DNA from: Ascidia mentula
Taxonomy: Eukaryota > Chordata > Ascidiacea > Phlebobranchia > Ascidiidae
Direction of reading: 5' to 3'
NCBI GenBank assembly: GCA_947561715.1
Contig: OX387204.1
Span: forward strand, 16,249,001 to 16,313,000
DNA length: 64,000 nt
The notes beneath the pieces were generated by a model that saw nothing but the letters and a program-made list of their open reading frames with translations, did no database searches and was not told the origin of the DNA. Position 1 is the first letter of the stretch; every line of letters starts with the position of its first letter. The translations under genes were made by a program, and so were the position numbers. Positions 1 through 20,900 of this stretch are shown here, piece by piece.

Positions 1-3000
1 GCACTTTGGGACTTCCGCTACGAAATGTGGCGTCGACATCCTTTGCGTTCCAACACAATGTCATTGTTTCATTGCATGACGTGGAATGGTACTCTTCGTA
101 ATATTTTTATGTTCGATGCTACAGGTATATCCCAATTAAGTGTATAGTTTACATTCTTTTAATTATAAATGGAGATTTCTTTCCACGTATATGCAAACAG
201 AGCTCCTTCAATGTTACTACCAATTATTTCACTCCATTTTACTCCATGGTACAGTTTTCCCACCTAATTCAATAATTTGCGCGCGTTTGTTCCAGTAGGT
301 TCCTAGAATGGCCAGGTCATAAGAAAGCATAGTAAAATTAACGGAAAATTGGACATTTCATTAAATTAGATGAGTGTTTATGCAACAAACGTTTCGTCTG
401 TCATACGTCGAGACTTCGTTAGTGTCTCGCAAATTATACGTATGTCACACAACATCACACAAAATGATAAAAAGGGGAAAACGACATGCGTCACGTGATT
501 GGTAAAAAATTGGAAGGCGCAACAATTATAACAAGTTGCTGTAAACCGCGAAAAAATACGGACATTATGTTACGGAGAACTGGCGTGAGAGTTTAAACTG
601 ACGAACGAGGTCTGATGCCTTACACAACTAGAAAATTGTCCCCGCCGATGACTGCAATGTAAGCATCGCGCATCAAAACCAGAATTATCAACAACTGGTC
701 ATAATAAACAGGCTACATTTGACACGTTTATTAACACATAGTCTGTTTTTATTACCTCGTGATCAATAGGATGACGCAACAAACCCTGATAACCTTGATC
801 AGTGCGGTTACGTTAAGATTATTTCTTTCTCGTGTGTAAATTGTTCCAGTAACAAACATCACAGTTTACCTAACGTATTGCCTACCATCATAATAACCGG
901 TTAACCGGAAATCGATTGAGCTGTTTCACCTTCGTCATATAGTGTTTGCGACGGATACCATCATAATTACGTGTCACTATTTGCTGGTCAGGGGAAATGC
1001 ACTGTTTAAATTAATCAACATAATTTTGACAGTTTTGGTGTCGGTGTTGTATTCTGTGTAGCAGCAGTTTCTTAGCTAACACTGGGCAATGATTTGGAGG
1101 AGGGAAGTGATGAGAATGGTAGGATATTTGAGAAAATGCCTAAATTTCACAAATGCATACGTTGCACATTCATTTTAGAAGTTTTATTCCTTCGAAAAAG
1201 TTACCTGTTCACATTTTGATAACAATTATTTGACAATTCGAAGCCTGGAAGTGAAAATATCATTAAACTTCCAGGCTTCCCAACTCGCTACTCTTCGTAC
1301 TTGACAGTAATTCAATTTTTAGTGACTTGCTGAATAGAAATTTTATTGCGATTGGGACCGGAAAACTTAAGAAACCTATATAGTGAGCCAACATTCTGTC
1401 TCGAAACGTTTGTGCTTTGAGACGGCCTAGAGGCGACCTATACACAACACGTTGCGCAGCAACAGCGACAAAGAGATTTGTTGTGGTAAAAGTCTGTTCG
1501 GAATTGTAATGAGCGACGACGCGCCAACATACATACAAGGTTATACGGAAACACAAACGATTATGCAGGGGAGATGACCGTGTGCATGGCGAAGATGTGA
1601 CGTCACTAATGTACAGGAAATGCTCGGCGCGTTTCCTTCTGAAGGGCGTTCACCTTAAAATGAGTAGAAAGGTGCAAAAGATGAGCTTGCGCTTCGACTG
1701 CGATGTTCACAGCATAATAATTTTGAAATCGTCATTTGTTTTCTCCAACACGTTGACGCGGTGTAAGTGAAGTTTTAAATAGAACAATTGGCTTTGAGAA
1801 TTGAGTAGAAATCGTTAGCGGAAATTGAACTTTTAAATATAGAATCCTGTTTTCTGCAAGCGCGCACCTGACAATGTAAGTTGAACGCCTCGCACAACCG
1901 CAAAATACGCCTTTTTTCCCTTCAAGCGCTTTATTAATGGGTCAGTAATGGGCCACACAGTACAATCCGTTTTGACACCAGGCGCCTTTATTTCAGGTGC
2001 GGCGGGAATTAGTGGTTATAATGTAGTTGTCCAGCAGTGCCGTGTGTCCATTGTGTCTGACGAGAATGGCAGGAAAGGCTATTATAGGCTGATGTTTGGG
2101 TCGAAAATAGGCATTTCTTTTGGGTTTTGAGGTTAACTACTTTTGTACCGGTTTGTTGCGTTGACGATGTAGAGCGTGCGTGCAGGGTTTTGTGTGCAGT
2201 TGTTTGTCAACGAATAGCTAATGCAGTGTTGTAAAGTTGAGCAGCATTCTTGTCTGTATCATTACGTTATTGCAGGGGCAAATCGGGTGGAACTTCTATG
2301 AAGGTCTGGTATATGATTTTAATTTTAAACTCTTTCTGGTATAGTTACGCAGATTTTTTATCACCAAGCTTGACTGTTTGTAATGTAAAGCACTTTACGC
2401 GTCATGTTGTATCAAAATTAAAAAAACAACGCGTTTTGTTTGGTTCATATTGTTCAGAACATTTGAAATTCGGCGCAGAAGCTTTTAGTTCCCGGCATTC
2501 GCGCGATCGTGCACCTAACGAGTGAGCAGTGAACGTATAAGGGAACAAGGATCTAAAAACGGCATCTCTTTAAAACGTGTTTAGGCAACCCGTGTATCAT
2601 AGACTTTAAAATCGACACACAAAACATGGTGATGCAGAATATAGACTCCGTAGACCGCTTCCAAAAACTTTTGCAGAAGTTTGTGCAATCGAATGCAGGA
2701 TGCTTCGGCGAATTCGGGATGTGCATGGGATGCTCGCGGTACAAACTTGTCTTGCGCAAAAATATAAAGTCCCGGTGTTGGCGGCCAAAAAAGGCCGCAT
2801 GGACTGGGCAAATCGAGTCCCTCGAAAAATGACACGGTTCCTCGTATGACGCTGTGAGATTGTTGCTTGTCTAAAGGAACTCGAAGTGGAGCCAGGTGCG
2901 AGAAATCGTGTTTTGAGTCATTATTAAAGATATATCACAAGGCTTTGTCACATGCTTATACTGGGAAAAATGCCCAAACTTTCCGCCTGTGCGTGTTACA

Positions 3001-5660
3001 CAGGGAAGTAGAAGGTCGTTTGTTCAGTTCAGACGAGACGAAAAGTAAATTTTGGTTTGTTCTGATAGATAAATTGCAGAAAGTTTAACTTAACAATAGG
3101 TGGAATTCATGGGTTTGTGTTTCGTTTTTGTTTTGAGCTTCTTAGAACAGTTCTGATTTCCAATTCCTGTAATTGCGGTTTCAAAAAAACTTTTAATACT
3201 TAGTATTGTTGAAAGGTTTTGCCATATTTGATTCGCCGAGTAGGCAGTGAGATTTCTGAGTCATTATGATGAGGCGAAAATGCTTTTTTGGAAGATTTTG
3301 CATTTCACATCAGCGCTGGTCCAACTTACTGGCTAAGGGATATTGATCTGATATATTAGCATGTACAGCTTTTGTGCAAATGCTGTTCAAATCACAGTTA
3401 ACGTTTTTGTCTTACCAATAAACGCTGATCATTGCCAAAGACAATAGTGCATGCGGTTTAAACCCTGTAATTACTGATTTCCGCCGCCGGTAACGGACAA
3501 GTGCGCTCTCTTACAAAGAAACACTTGGCGCCGCAGACAACCTTTTGCAAAGCGCACACGCAGGAGTTAAAGTGTCACGTGACTTGCTATAGACACACCT
3601 TGCAAGCGAACATCACGAAGAAAAGTTAATACCGCAATGTTACTCTCTATCAAAATCATTGAAGAATGAGGCATCGATCGATCAAAGTTGTTTACAGAAA
3701 AACTCGGTGTTGTTTTGCAACAAGGTGTTTGTTTGATATGCGGCTTGTATATACATGTCCCTATACTTTTGACATCATTAGTGTCGCTTATTCAACTAGA
3801 ATCAAACAGTCTTTGGTTTACTGTTCTTTTAAAAAAACATTTTGTTAATAAATTTGTCGGTCGAATGCGATTTGCTTTTGCATTAAAGGTGACAAGCATT
3901 GTGCAACCGCCTAAGACCACGCTTTTCGTCATTTAAGGGCTTACTATCATCTAAATTACATCTATTCGAGGAAATTATTCGTGCTCGGACTATTTCAGGA
4001 ACACTTCCCCTAGTTTCTGCTCGGTTACTTTGGTTTTCCGCTCCCCATAGTTCAGAGCGGTGTCAACGAACCCCTGCAACCTGCGTGTTTCACGTCACAA
4101 AGCCTGATTGTGACGTCACAGGGCATTGGCGTGTGTCACGAAGATTTAATTCGGCCGGAAGCCTGGGCCTATTAGGGACGCGTCACGTGACAAAGGAGCT
4201 CTCCGGTTCTCCGGGCTTTTGGTGCATTTTTCTTTCCTGCAAATACGGAAGGAAAGCTGATGGTGGAAAACACCGTGACTGCGTTTTAGAAAGCGCCAGT
4301 AACGCCTAACTGAACCCAATAAACACGATGAAAAATGATCACATCGGTGCTGTATGAATCACAGCTATCATGACGTGAGCAACGCATTACTCTGTATGTC
4401 ACACGCGATATGGAACATTAAAATGTGTTGAATTAATTGTTTCTCAGCGCGACTATGGCCAATACTTTGTAGGTTGAGTTTTTATAGACTTTCCCCAAAA
4501 TGGCTAGGGAGCGTTTACTTTTAATTCATTTCAACATCATTTGGCCCATTTTACTGCTCACAGCGCTGGTTGTATGTACGTAAGTATGCGATTTATATCC
4601 GTATGTCTCAGTTTTGTCAATTACAACGTTACATGCGGAAAGTTTCGTGGACGTAATTGTGATCCCGCGCATGACGAATTTATGCAGATTTAATAGTAGT
4701 CGTTCGTGTCAATCTATGTCATTGCAATTGATTCGGAAAATGAAAAGTCCCTTTACGATAAAATGTCACAATTTTAAATAAAGGGCTGAACATTATTTGT
4801 TCTGCTAAATTGCGCAAATCATTTGTAACAATGTCTAAATGTTCAAGCAACCGGTGTGAGCATCTTGGCATTATCTGAATAAATAAGCTCAACCCCAAAC
4901 AAAACCACTTTAGACAAAAAAATCATCCTTGTAACAAAGTGTTATTTGGAACCAACAAGCAGTAGATACAGCTGAAAGGCAATTCCCGAATGACGCGCAG
5001 TTAATCAAATCACTCAGCGCTTAGCAATCGACATATAACGTATGAAATCGTTTCCTTGGTGAAATGACCGCTATGAAATCACTGGACTGTTGTTGTTTTG
5101 CAACCGGCACCGTCACGCTAGTCTTTAAACAGGTACTGGTGTGAGTTGTATGCGCTTTCTTGGAGTAATGGTAAATTTAGACTCGCCTTAACGAGTCTTT
5201 TAGCACAATGCCCTGCAAAACTCGCTCTGCATGCCTTTTGCGGTGGGGTCTTTTAAAAATAGTCAGAACCCAACTTGGTAAACGTTTTCGATTTCTCCAT
5301 TCTTCGCGGCGAACCCCTAAACGGTAAAATACAATGTAACTTGTTAAAATGTAAGTGCGGTTTATTTGTTTAACATCCTTGCAATTCTATGTATGAAAAC
5401 AATTGTAAACTTTAACATAAGACTCCCGACCTTGTATTTAGGTTAAAGACTCGCGTTTAGCGCGTTCAGTTTGGGTACAGCAACAAAATAAGCATGCCAG
5501 TAAATGAGATCAAATATAACCTAAAAGTGGAGCGAAGTTTGTTTCCGAAAACCCCGGAAAAGGCGTGTCTTAAAATATCCACAGGCACTTCATTGAACTC
5601 TTGAACGCGCGTCCCTTTATTAGATATCAGGTACACGCTCCAAATAAGCGAGCATGCATG
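1..5660. other. no supported gene in this 5.7 kb stretch
   Basis: I see no exon chain here with usable splice sites, no recognisable domain and no RNA gene. Open frames are short and of low quality; the longest on the + strand (about 3899-4309) starts at TTG, not ATG, and shows no family. The stretch holds several CRE-like TGACGTCA sites (1598-1605, 4111-4118) and CACGTG E-boxes (492-497, 3576-3581, 4184-4189), so part of it may be upstream regulatory DNA for gene 1, or a neighbouring gene on either side. This is a negative statement made by eye, and an untranslated RNA would be missed. Confidence 0.55.
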
Positions 5661-5691
5661 TGACGTCAATGCACGTGTTTGGCGTATATAT
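5661..5691 (+). promoter_or_regulatory. probable core promoter of gene 1 (CRE, E-box, TATA)
   Basis: A perfect TGACGTCA (5661-5668) is followed by CACGTG (5672-5677) and TATATAT (5685-5691). Transcription would begin near 5715, leaving a 5' leader of about 115 bases before the ATG at 5830. This differs from the octamer-TATA module shared by genes 3-10. Confidence 0.5.
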
Positions 5692-5829
5692 CTGAGCTCG
5701 CACGACCAGTGACCAACAGTTCGAGCTAAGACTCCGCACTTGCACACAGACGAAAAGGAAGTTAATAATTCTATAAAAATTGTTGTGATTTTACCTGCTT
5801 TGAACATACGGAAACAAGAAGAAGATAAT

Positions 5830-13585
<7,756 letters not shown>

Positions 13586-14946
13586 GGAAACCGGAGAGAT
13601 GGACAAAGAGCGCCCGAGTAGTTTTTTTGAAAATTTTACATCATATGCTGTCCTCCTGTAGGCGACTTTCCAGCCAAACTGATTGAAGTGCAATATATAT
13701 GCAGCGCGTACCCTCTGTATGTAAATCTGAAGCGCGTCGCCGTCTCGCTATTTATGATATGTGTATTTATTTCTGCCCGTTCTTTTTACTCTTGCGTAGT
13801 GATTTTTTTTAGTTATTTTGGAATAATAATCTATGGAAACTGCGAAACAAGAGTGCGTGTTGCTGTGAGAAAAACGTTTTCTACGTTTGGGTTGAAAGAC
13901 TTGCTGATTTATGCGGTCGGAAAAAGGGATACTTCTGCAAAGAACAAAAAATACCTTTATAAGAGAAACAGGAGGACACACAATACACAAAGTATACAGT
14001 TGTCGAAACTCAGCACTAAACACCAGTAAGACTTACAGGGCGCATACAAAATGTAGGTTTCACCAGAACAGCATTATCTAAGTATAAATAGACTGGCCCA
14101 TATTGTTATTAACACTGTCATGTTAAAATAAGACGTTTCGACAAAAACTTATGTCATCATCAGTTTGACTGACGCGATTGGTGTAGCTCCATCATTATAA
14201 GGAGCTGACCTGACCGACGTCACAGTTTAACGTCACAGTTAAGTTTAGTGAGCCACAAATCCTTGCGCTGGCGAGAGACAGGTACCGTCTCCTGCTGATG
14301 GAGTCGCTGTCCATACAACAGCAACAACCACAACTCAACGTGGACGGCACTTCTGCACCACTATTTTTATTTAATGTGTAATGTGTTTGTTGCGTTTTAT
14401 GCCGTTTATTGTGTATTTTGCGTTTTGCGTCGCTTACTGCGCATTTTCCGCCTCTTAGTGGTGTGTGGCCGATAGCAAAATGACGTCACCACCCGCGCGA
14501 GCCTTATCTGTGACGTCGGTCAGGTCAGCTCCTTATAATGATGGAGCTACACCAATCGCGTCAGTCAAACTGATGATGACATAAGTTTTTTTCGAAACGT
14601 CTTATTTTAACATGACAGTGTTAATAACAATATGGGCCAGTCTATTTATACTCAGAATTATGAGAAAACCCGTGAGTTGTGTTCCTAAGCATTATCTAAA
14701 TATTAACATCTTTGCACTTGGAAATACCAGTTTTGTAATGCAAATTCTATGCAAAAATAAGCATGATAAGGCAAAAGTGATGTTTTGCTTTGCCGGCCTC
14801 AATGTGAATTGCAAAGTAGGTTCCAAATTTAAGGAGCGGTCGACAAGGTATACCGAGGGACAACAGACTAAATTTATACGGGCATCTACCTCTCCAGTTC
14901 CATCAGCGACCATTTATTGACAGAAAAGCAATTTTTAAAGGAAACC
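13586..14946. other. intergenic between genes 1 and 2; only a foldback element seen
   Basis: No exon chain is visible. I saw no clear AATAAA close to the stop of gene 1 and no clear TATA box before gene 2. The only obvious structure is the inverted repeat at 14081-14652. The open frames here overlap that repeat or have no family signal. Confidence 0.55.
14081..14652. mobile_element. foldback transposable element with 144-bp inverted arms
   Basis: Positions 14081-14224 and 14509-14652 are reverse complements with only about one mismatch seen. The outer ends read AGTATAAATAGACTGGCCCA and its complement; the inner ends read CCGACGTCACA and its complement. The 284-base centre has no protein-coding signal. 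Long, nearly perfect arms mean a recent or gene-converted insertion of a non-autonomous foldback or MITE type. I could not find a convincing target-site duplication. Its right arm ends about 295 bases before the gene 2 start codon. Confidence 0.85.
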
Positions 14947-17900
14947 ATGATCGGGTGGCTCCTAACCATTGGACTGTTGGTAGCGACTGTCAAAAGTTTA
15001 GGTAAGATAAGAAAAATCAAGTGTACATAAATGATTTTAGCCACAAACTATATCACTTGGCCAAGTCTGGTGGATGACCATACGTAAAAAGCTACTTTGA
15101 GCGGTATGGCTGGATCAACATAAGACGTAATTTGGAAAATAACGTTTGGGAATGTTTTAGCCAATCCACTGTCCAGTTCGTGTTTATTCTCTAGTGTTGT
15201 GGGTGCTCAACTTAACCTCCGTGGTTTTATCGATACCCACGATATTTTATTTGTTATATTCCATATATAGCCCCTGGTTGCTAATCAGACAAATCTATTT
15301 GTTTCAATTTGCTTTCCACTGAACTGTTTACAATTTATGCTCAATTGTTTCAGCTGTTCCAGGAGATTTTGGTTCACGTTTAACAACAGATAGAAAATAT
15401 GTTGACCAAAACGATCAAACAGGCAAGAAAACAACGACTTAACCACAGATGCTCTATTGTAACCTGCACCAATGTAGTTTCAGATAGGGAAACTGGCAGG
15501 GATATCAACATGACAGTGGATTGCCCAAGCATTGAAGAGTGTCTTATGAAATGTCCGTTGGGTTACAAAAAAGACGAACGTGGTTGTCCTCTGTGCGAAG
15601 AATGCGAGACAGAGGGGGTCTTTGAAAGTGATATAGTGGTGGACAGTAAGTTAACACTTCAACGATTTTGGCAAACACGAATAAAAATGTCCCCGATTGC
15701 ACGAATAAAAATGTCAAAGTGGACCCGCATGCTTCACAATAAATAGTAAAACACTATGTAAGTAGTTAAAACAACGCGAGTAACGAAAAAAATGATTAAA
15801 GGCATGTCTGCGTGTTGTGTCATGTTTGTATATTTATACTGATTCCATTTTATTCCCAATTGGGTTCAGTAAAGGGAAACAAATCATTTCGTGTAACCAA
15901 AATGTCTCGAATGCGTGCGTTATTATTTGCATAACTGGATTGGTTTTTAGCTCGGTCCTACGGTAGTCTCTTACGTCAGTATGGCGTGAAGTGTGAAAAC
16001 CAGAACAAAACCAGCAGGGGAGGCATGGCGTCCTTAGATCACCAGTGGCCATTAGTTAATGGTGAAGTCAAGGTTCCGTACACCTTTCACCGGTCAATTG
16101 CAAAAGGTAGGATACTTGATTTTCCTTTGTTAGGAATGTACGGGTGAGTACATACCAAAAAGACGGTGTGCTTATTAAGTTATGTTGGTGAATTCCAAAG
16201 TGGACAAGTATGTTTCTTATAAATCGAATTCCAAGCGCGCTTACACCAAACAGCGGTTTTTGCAGGAGTTTAACGTGTTGGTTTACTAAATTGCGCATTG
16301 TAACTATACATGGCATGAATCATGCAGGACAATCAAAATTAGCATTTCGTTAAATCAGCTTCCGCCGCTTCTTCACGTCCGTTTCCCTTCTGTGGGAAAG
16401 GTGGATGACTAAAACGTGGAAGCATATTCAAAGAGGGGATATTTATTTGAATATAAAAGATACATATCAATCTCGAGCCACCTTAAAAATCTGAATTAAT
16501 CCTTATGTACATAACAACTTCACTTACATATTCTTGCTTCGTCAACAAAACAAACTTTTACCTCAGGTAATATATGACGCTAAAGTTTGCATTTTTATAT
16601 ACCAGTTACATGTGTGCAGTTCGTACCAACTGCAAATGCACAAAACGCACCAACTTATGATGGTTCAATATGTTATGCGTTGCGTTTAACGTTGTTTCCA
16701 GGTAGTGACACTTACAACATGATTATGAGAGCGATCAAGGAATATCAAGATAAAACCTGCATCAGATTAGTGAACAGGACGACTGAGTCGAATTACATTG
16801 AATTTATCAGCACGTCCGGCTGTCAGTCGTACATTGGAATGATTGGTGGCAAACAAGGGGTAAGGGTTTACGATAGAGCTAATTGATTAGCATTTCAATG
16901 TGATTATTATAGACTGTTCAATTTACTACGTAACCACTGAGATTACCTGATAGTTGGTGCACATTCAGCGTGTTTAACTGAACTGTAGTTTGTTTGGAAA
17001 AAAATTGACACAATGAATAAATCGTTGTGTCTGCTGTGCAATCGTTTTTGGTTGTTCAGGTGTGGATTTCACAAGGATGCGATGTAAAGATTGGCACCAC
17101 CTTGCACGAACTGATGCACGCCCTAGGTTTCTGGCATGAACAGTCACGTGGGGATCGGGACGACCACGTGAAAGTGTTGTGGAATAACATTGATCCAAGT
17201 ATGAAGTCAGCAGTTTTAGAGATTCAAGAAAATTACGTTTGCAAAAATACGCAGATTTTAAGAGCAACTTCGAGAAACAGTCTCACGAAGCCTGGAAATC
17301 CTACGGTTCGCCGTATGATTTCGGGTCGGTGATGCACTACGGTGGATATTACTTCAGCAAACGAAGTGGGATTTTACCGACGATCGTGAATAAATTGTAA
17401 TGCTGCTGTTTGGGGAGAAGTTACAACATATACTATACAAAACCTACTCTGGGGCTCGTCAACTTTGTGACGTACCAGATTATATTCCTGCTTAACCCAC
17501 GTGGGGTTATGTTCATTCAATCAAAGTTTACTGGGTTACTCGTCCCACATATGATGTAAAAAATAATTTCCGTTACCTTTATCGCAGAAAAAGACAGTTG
17601 AAAGTAATTGCAAATTCTATGCGACCACAATATTTACTCGTCCCACGTATGACGTAAACTAATTTTGAATAAAATAATTCCTAGATTTAAAACTGATAAA
17701 AATTTAAAAAGGACGATTAACCGTACTTTTATATTAGCACGAACGAACCAACCGTGGGCCAACGAGATGGGTTTTCAACTCAAGATCTCTACCAGATTAA
17801 CAAAAAGTATGGCTGTACGGGTAAGAAAAAAAATTTGCAATTCAGGAGGCATGTTGTCAATGGTAACGTTTCTTTAACTTGTTTTCTGTGAAGCATATCT

Positions 17901-20900
17901 CAAAAATGAAACCGAGACCGTTAATTCACTGCCTGTAACTACGACTAGCACTGCAACACCATTCGTTGAGCCATGCGTCGACCAATCGAATGTGTAAGTT
18001 ATTGCATGATGTATATGTAGAAAGAACCTATCACGGTATGATAAATACTTGGCGTGCAAGATTGTGGAAAAGCGTTGTTTTTTTGCCAGACTCTTAAAAC
18101 TTGTCACATTTTTAAGGTGTCAGCTTCATTTAGAGTATTGCAAAAATCCATACATCAAAACAACCCTATGTCCAAAGTCGTGTAAATACTGCACGAGCGA
18201 ACAGGAGAAGATTGAAACCACAACACCATTTGCTGGACCATGCATAGACAATTCCACCGTGTAAGTCAATATGGAAAAATATGGCAACAAAAACCCACTA
18301 TGAGAGTTCTTCTTTTTCTTTTAATACGTCAAAGTACCAACGCTGATTTCTCTGGTGACAGTTTTGTGCCACAAACACAACTGGTGGCAGTTTTGTTTTT
18401 TTGAAAGGTGTGAGTTGTATCTCGAGAAAGGACATTGCGAAACCACTCCATACGTCAAAACACATTTGTGCCCCAAGACTTGTGAGTATTGCAAAAGTAA
18501 AAAGGAAAAAATCACAACCACAACGGAAACTGCGACTACCACTCAAACTCCATTTACTGGACCATGTGTCGACAATTCAACAGTGTAAGTTGAATGCAAG
18601 AAGAGCGCCACAGGTTCATATTGAATCAAACACCATTAATACATGAAAGCGACATTTTGACAGAACTTTCCTGTGGAATTAAAGTAATTTGCATTGAATT
18701 GCTTGTGTCTTAATATGAATGGATATCGACAACACATTGTCTGTTTTGGTAATCCTATATAGAAATAATATTAGAGCTTTCCTCATACAAACCTTGCCTT
18801 ATTAAGGTGCCACTTGTATCAAGAGAGAGGATATTGTGAAAGTACTGCGTACGTCAGAACACATCTGTGTCCAAAAACTTGTCGTTACTGCACAAGCGCG
18901 AAGAGCAAGATCGCCATATGTAAGAACACTCTGGCTTACACATTACACTTTGCTTATTTCTTTTTTTATGTGTTGCAGTCGAGAAATGTATCGACCAATA
19001 CAAGTAAGCTTTCATATGAAGAGTGACTGCAATTACAACCGAAACGTCTAAAAGATTAATTATTTGGAAATAAAACATATTTCACCCTTTCGTGTTTAAC
19101 TGCACCAAGGCCTGAAGTTACTAAACTTTTTTTTTCGCGTATTTCATGATAAAGGGATTGCCCGGCTTGGAAAAAGTACTGCAAAAGCCTTCCTTACTAC
19201 ATGAACATATACTGCAATAAAACGTGTGAGGTTTGCAGCCCGACTCTCAGTTCACCTACATGTCAAGATTTATCCGAAAAGTAAGTGGTCATGCGTATAC
19301 CAATACTACTTAGTCCACGTTAAAGCTACAGAAAATACTTTTTAATAAATGTCAGTATATTGACATATTTTAGCTACCGTTATAGCAAAACAAAAAAGTC
19401 AGTTGAAAGCAATTGCAAATTCTATGCGACACCATTTTGAGAAATTTCCAATCAAACAATTAAAAGCGTGAACAACAGAATTATTACCATAAAAGTCAAC
19501 TTGTTTCGCGGCGCACAAATTACATGTGGCAAACCCTTCGAAGAGTCTCGACGTTAGTCGTTCAAAACGACCCGACCTAAACGTTGGCAGAAGACCACCA
19601 TGAGATGCTAGAATCAAATCAAATCATGTGTGTTTTGCTCAAAAAAGCAACTGCGCAGATTAACAATACACAAAGGAAATGATTCAGGATTACAATTTAA
19701 GATTTGATGTGGTTTTTCTGCAGGTGCCCAATAACTGCAACAGAATGCAACAACAAGCCAGAAGTTGCGAGGAAATTCTGCAGAAAGTCATGCGGATATT
19801 GTGGTGTGTTACGACATCAAGCTTAAACTTGTTCACGAGAGCTAAACATGGTTCTTTCTATCCTGAAATTTCTTTTTGTTTATGTCAAAGTTGATGTAAA
19901 ATATGCGTTCATGAACCGATTTTTTGTGCAGGCATCAGTGATCAATGCGGTGTTCCAGTTGTTTCGCCTTCAAAGCGAATTGTGGGAGGTGAGGAGCCAG
20001 CAAATCGTAACACCACTTTTTGCTTTAATGCTCTCACATTCGAAATAGCACAAATCTTCTACTACTAAAGACTATTGCAGATGGCATGATACCGGTTTTA
20101 ATTTTAAACAATTTCGTACAGGTGTCCAATCGCTTTACAAATCGAGACCTTGGATTGCAAATATTCACAACCCACAGGGAAAATCGATTTGTGGCGGTTC
20201 TCTTATTTCTATGAGATTTATTATCACAGCAGCCCATTGCTTTTCCAGGTAACATTCATAGATACATTTTGAGTACTGGCTTTTACTGTAACTATTATAC
20301 AACTGTGTGTAATATGCTTTTGTTCCAATATAAATTACATTTTAAAATAACCTCGTGACAAAACGCAGTTTTAATTTAAAGAAAACACCTTTCGTTAAAA
20401 AGCATCATCAGTTCTAATACAGAAAACGAAAAAAAATAATTGCGTTTTGACACGAGATTATTTTGTATTGTAATTGTAAATGTGACGTTTCCACCTGTGT
20501 CACGCGCAACAAGTGGCGTTAAAAAGAGGCGGATTTCAGGAGATAAATACTAAATATTTGTTCCAATAGAGCACACTACAAGATGATTGATCAGTATTTC
20601 GCTTATCTTGGCAAGCACCACTTCTCCCAGGACGTGTACGACGAGGGTCAGAAGCGCGTTGAGTTTCTTAATGGCACAATACACCCGGATTACGATAGCC
20701 GATCTTTTAACAACGACTTTGCGCTTATAGAGGTATAAGTTTTGGTTTCAAACTTTGTAGGCAAAAACAATTGTCGCACTTACAGCTTGAGGATTCACAA
20801 TTTAAAAAAGTGTTCAAATTTGAAACCATCTTTCGCGTCCTACAAATCGTAGGCTGTGAAGCAGTATGCCCTGAAATCAGGGCACTTTGTATATGAGTGT

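Noticed and set aside
2553..2835. overlapping open frames on both strands
   Set aside because: Overlapping frames on both strands with no conserved motif; consistent with chance.
3899..4309. 136-codon open frame on the + strand
   Set aside because: It begins at TTG, not ATG, has no recognisable domain, and runs over CRE/E-box-rich DNA. No splice partners seen.
14612..14920. 102-codon open frame upstream of gene 2
   Set aside because: Its start lies inside the right arm of the foldback element; no family signal and no splice links.
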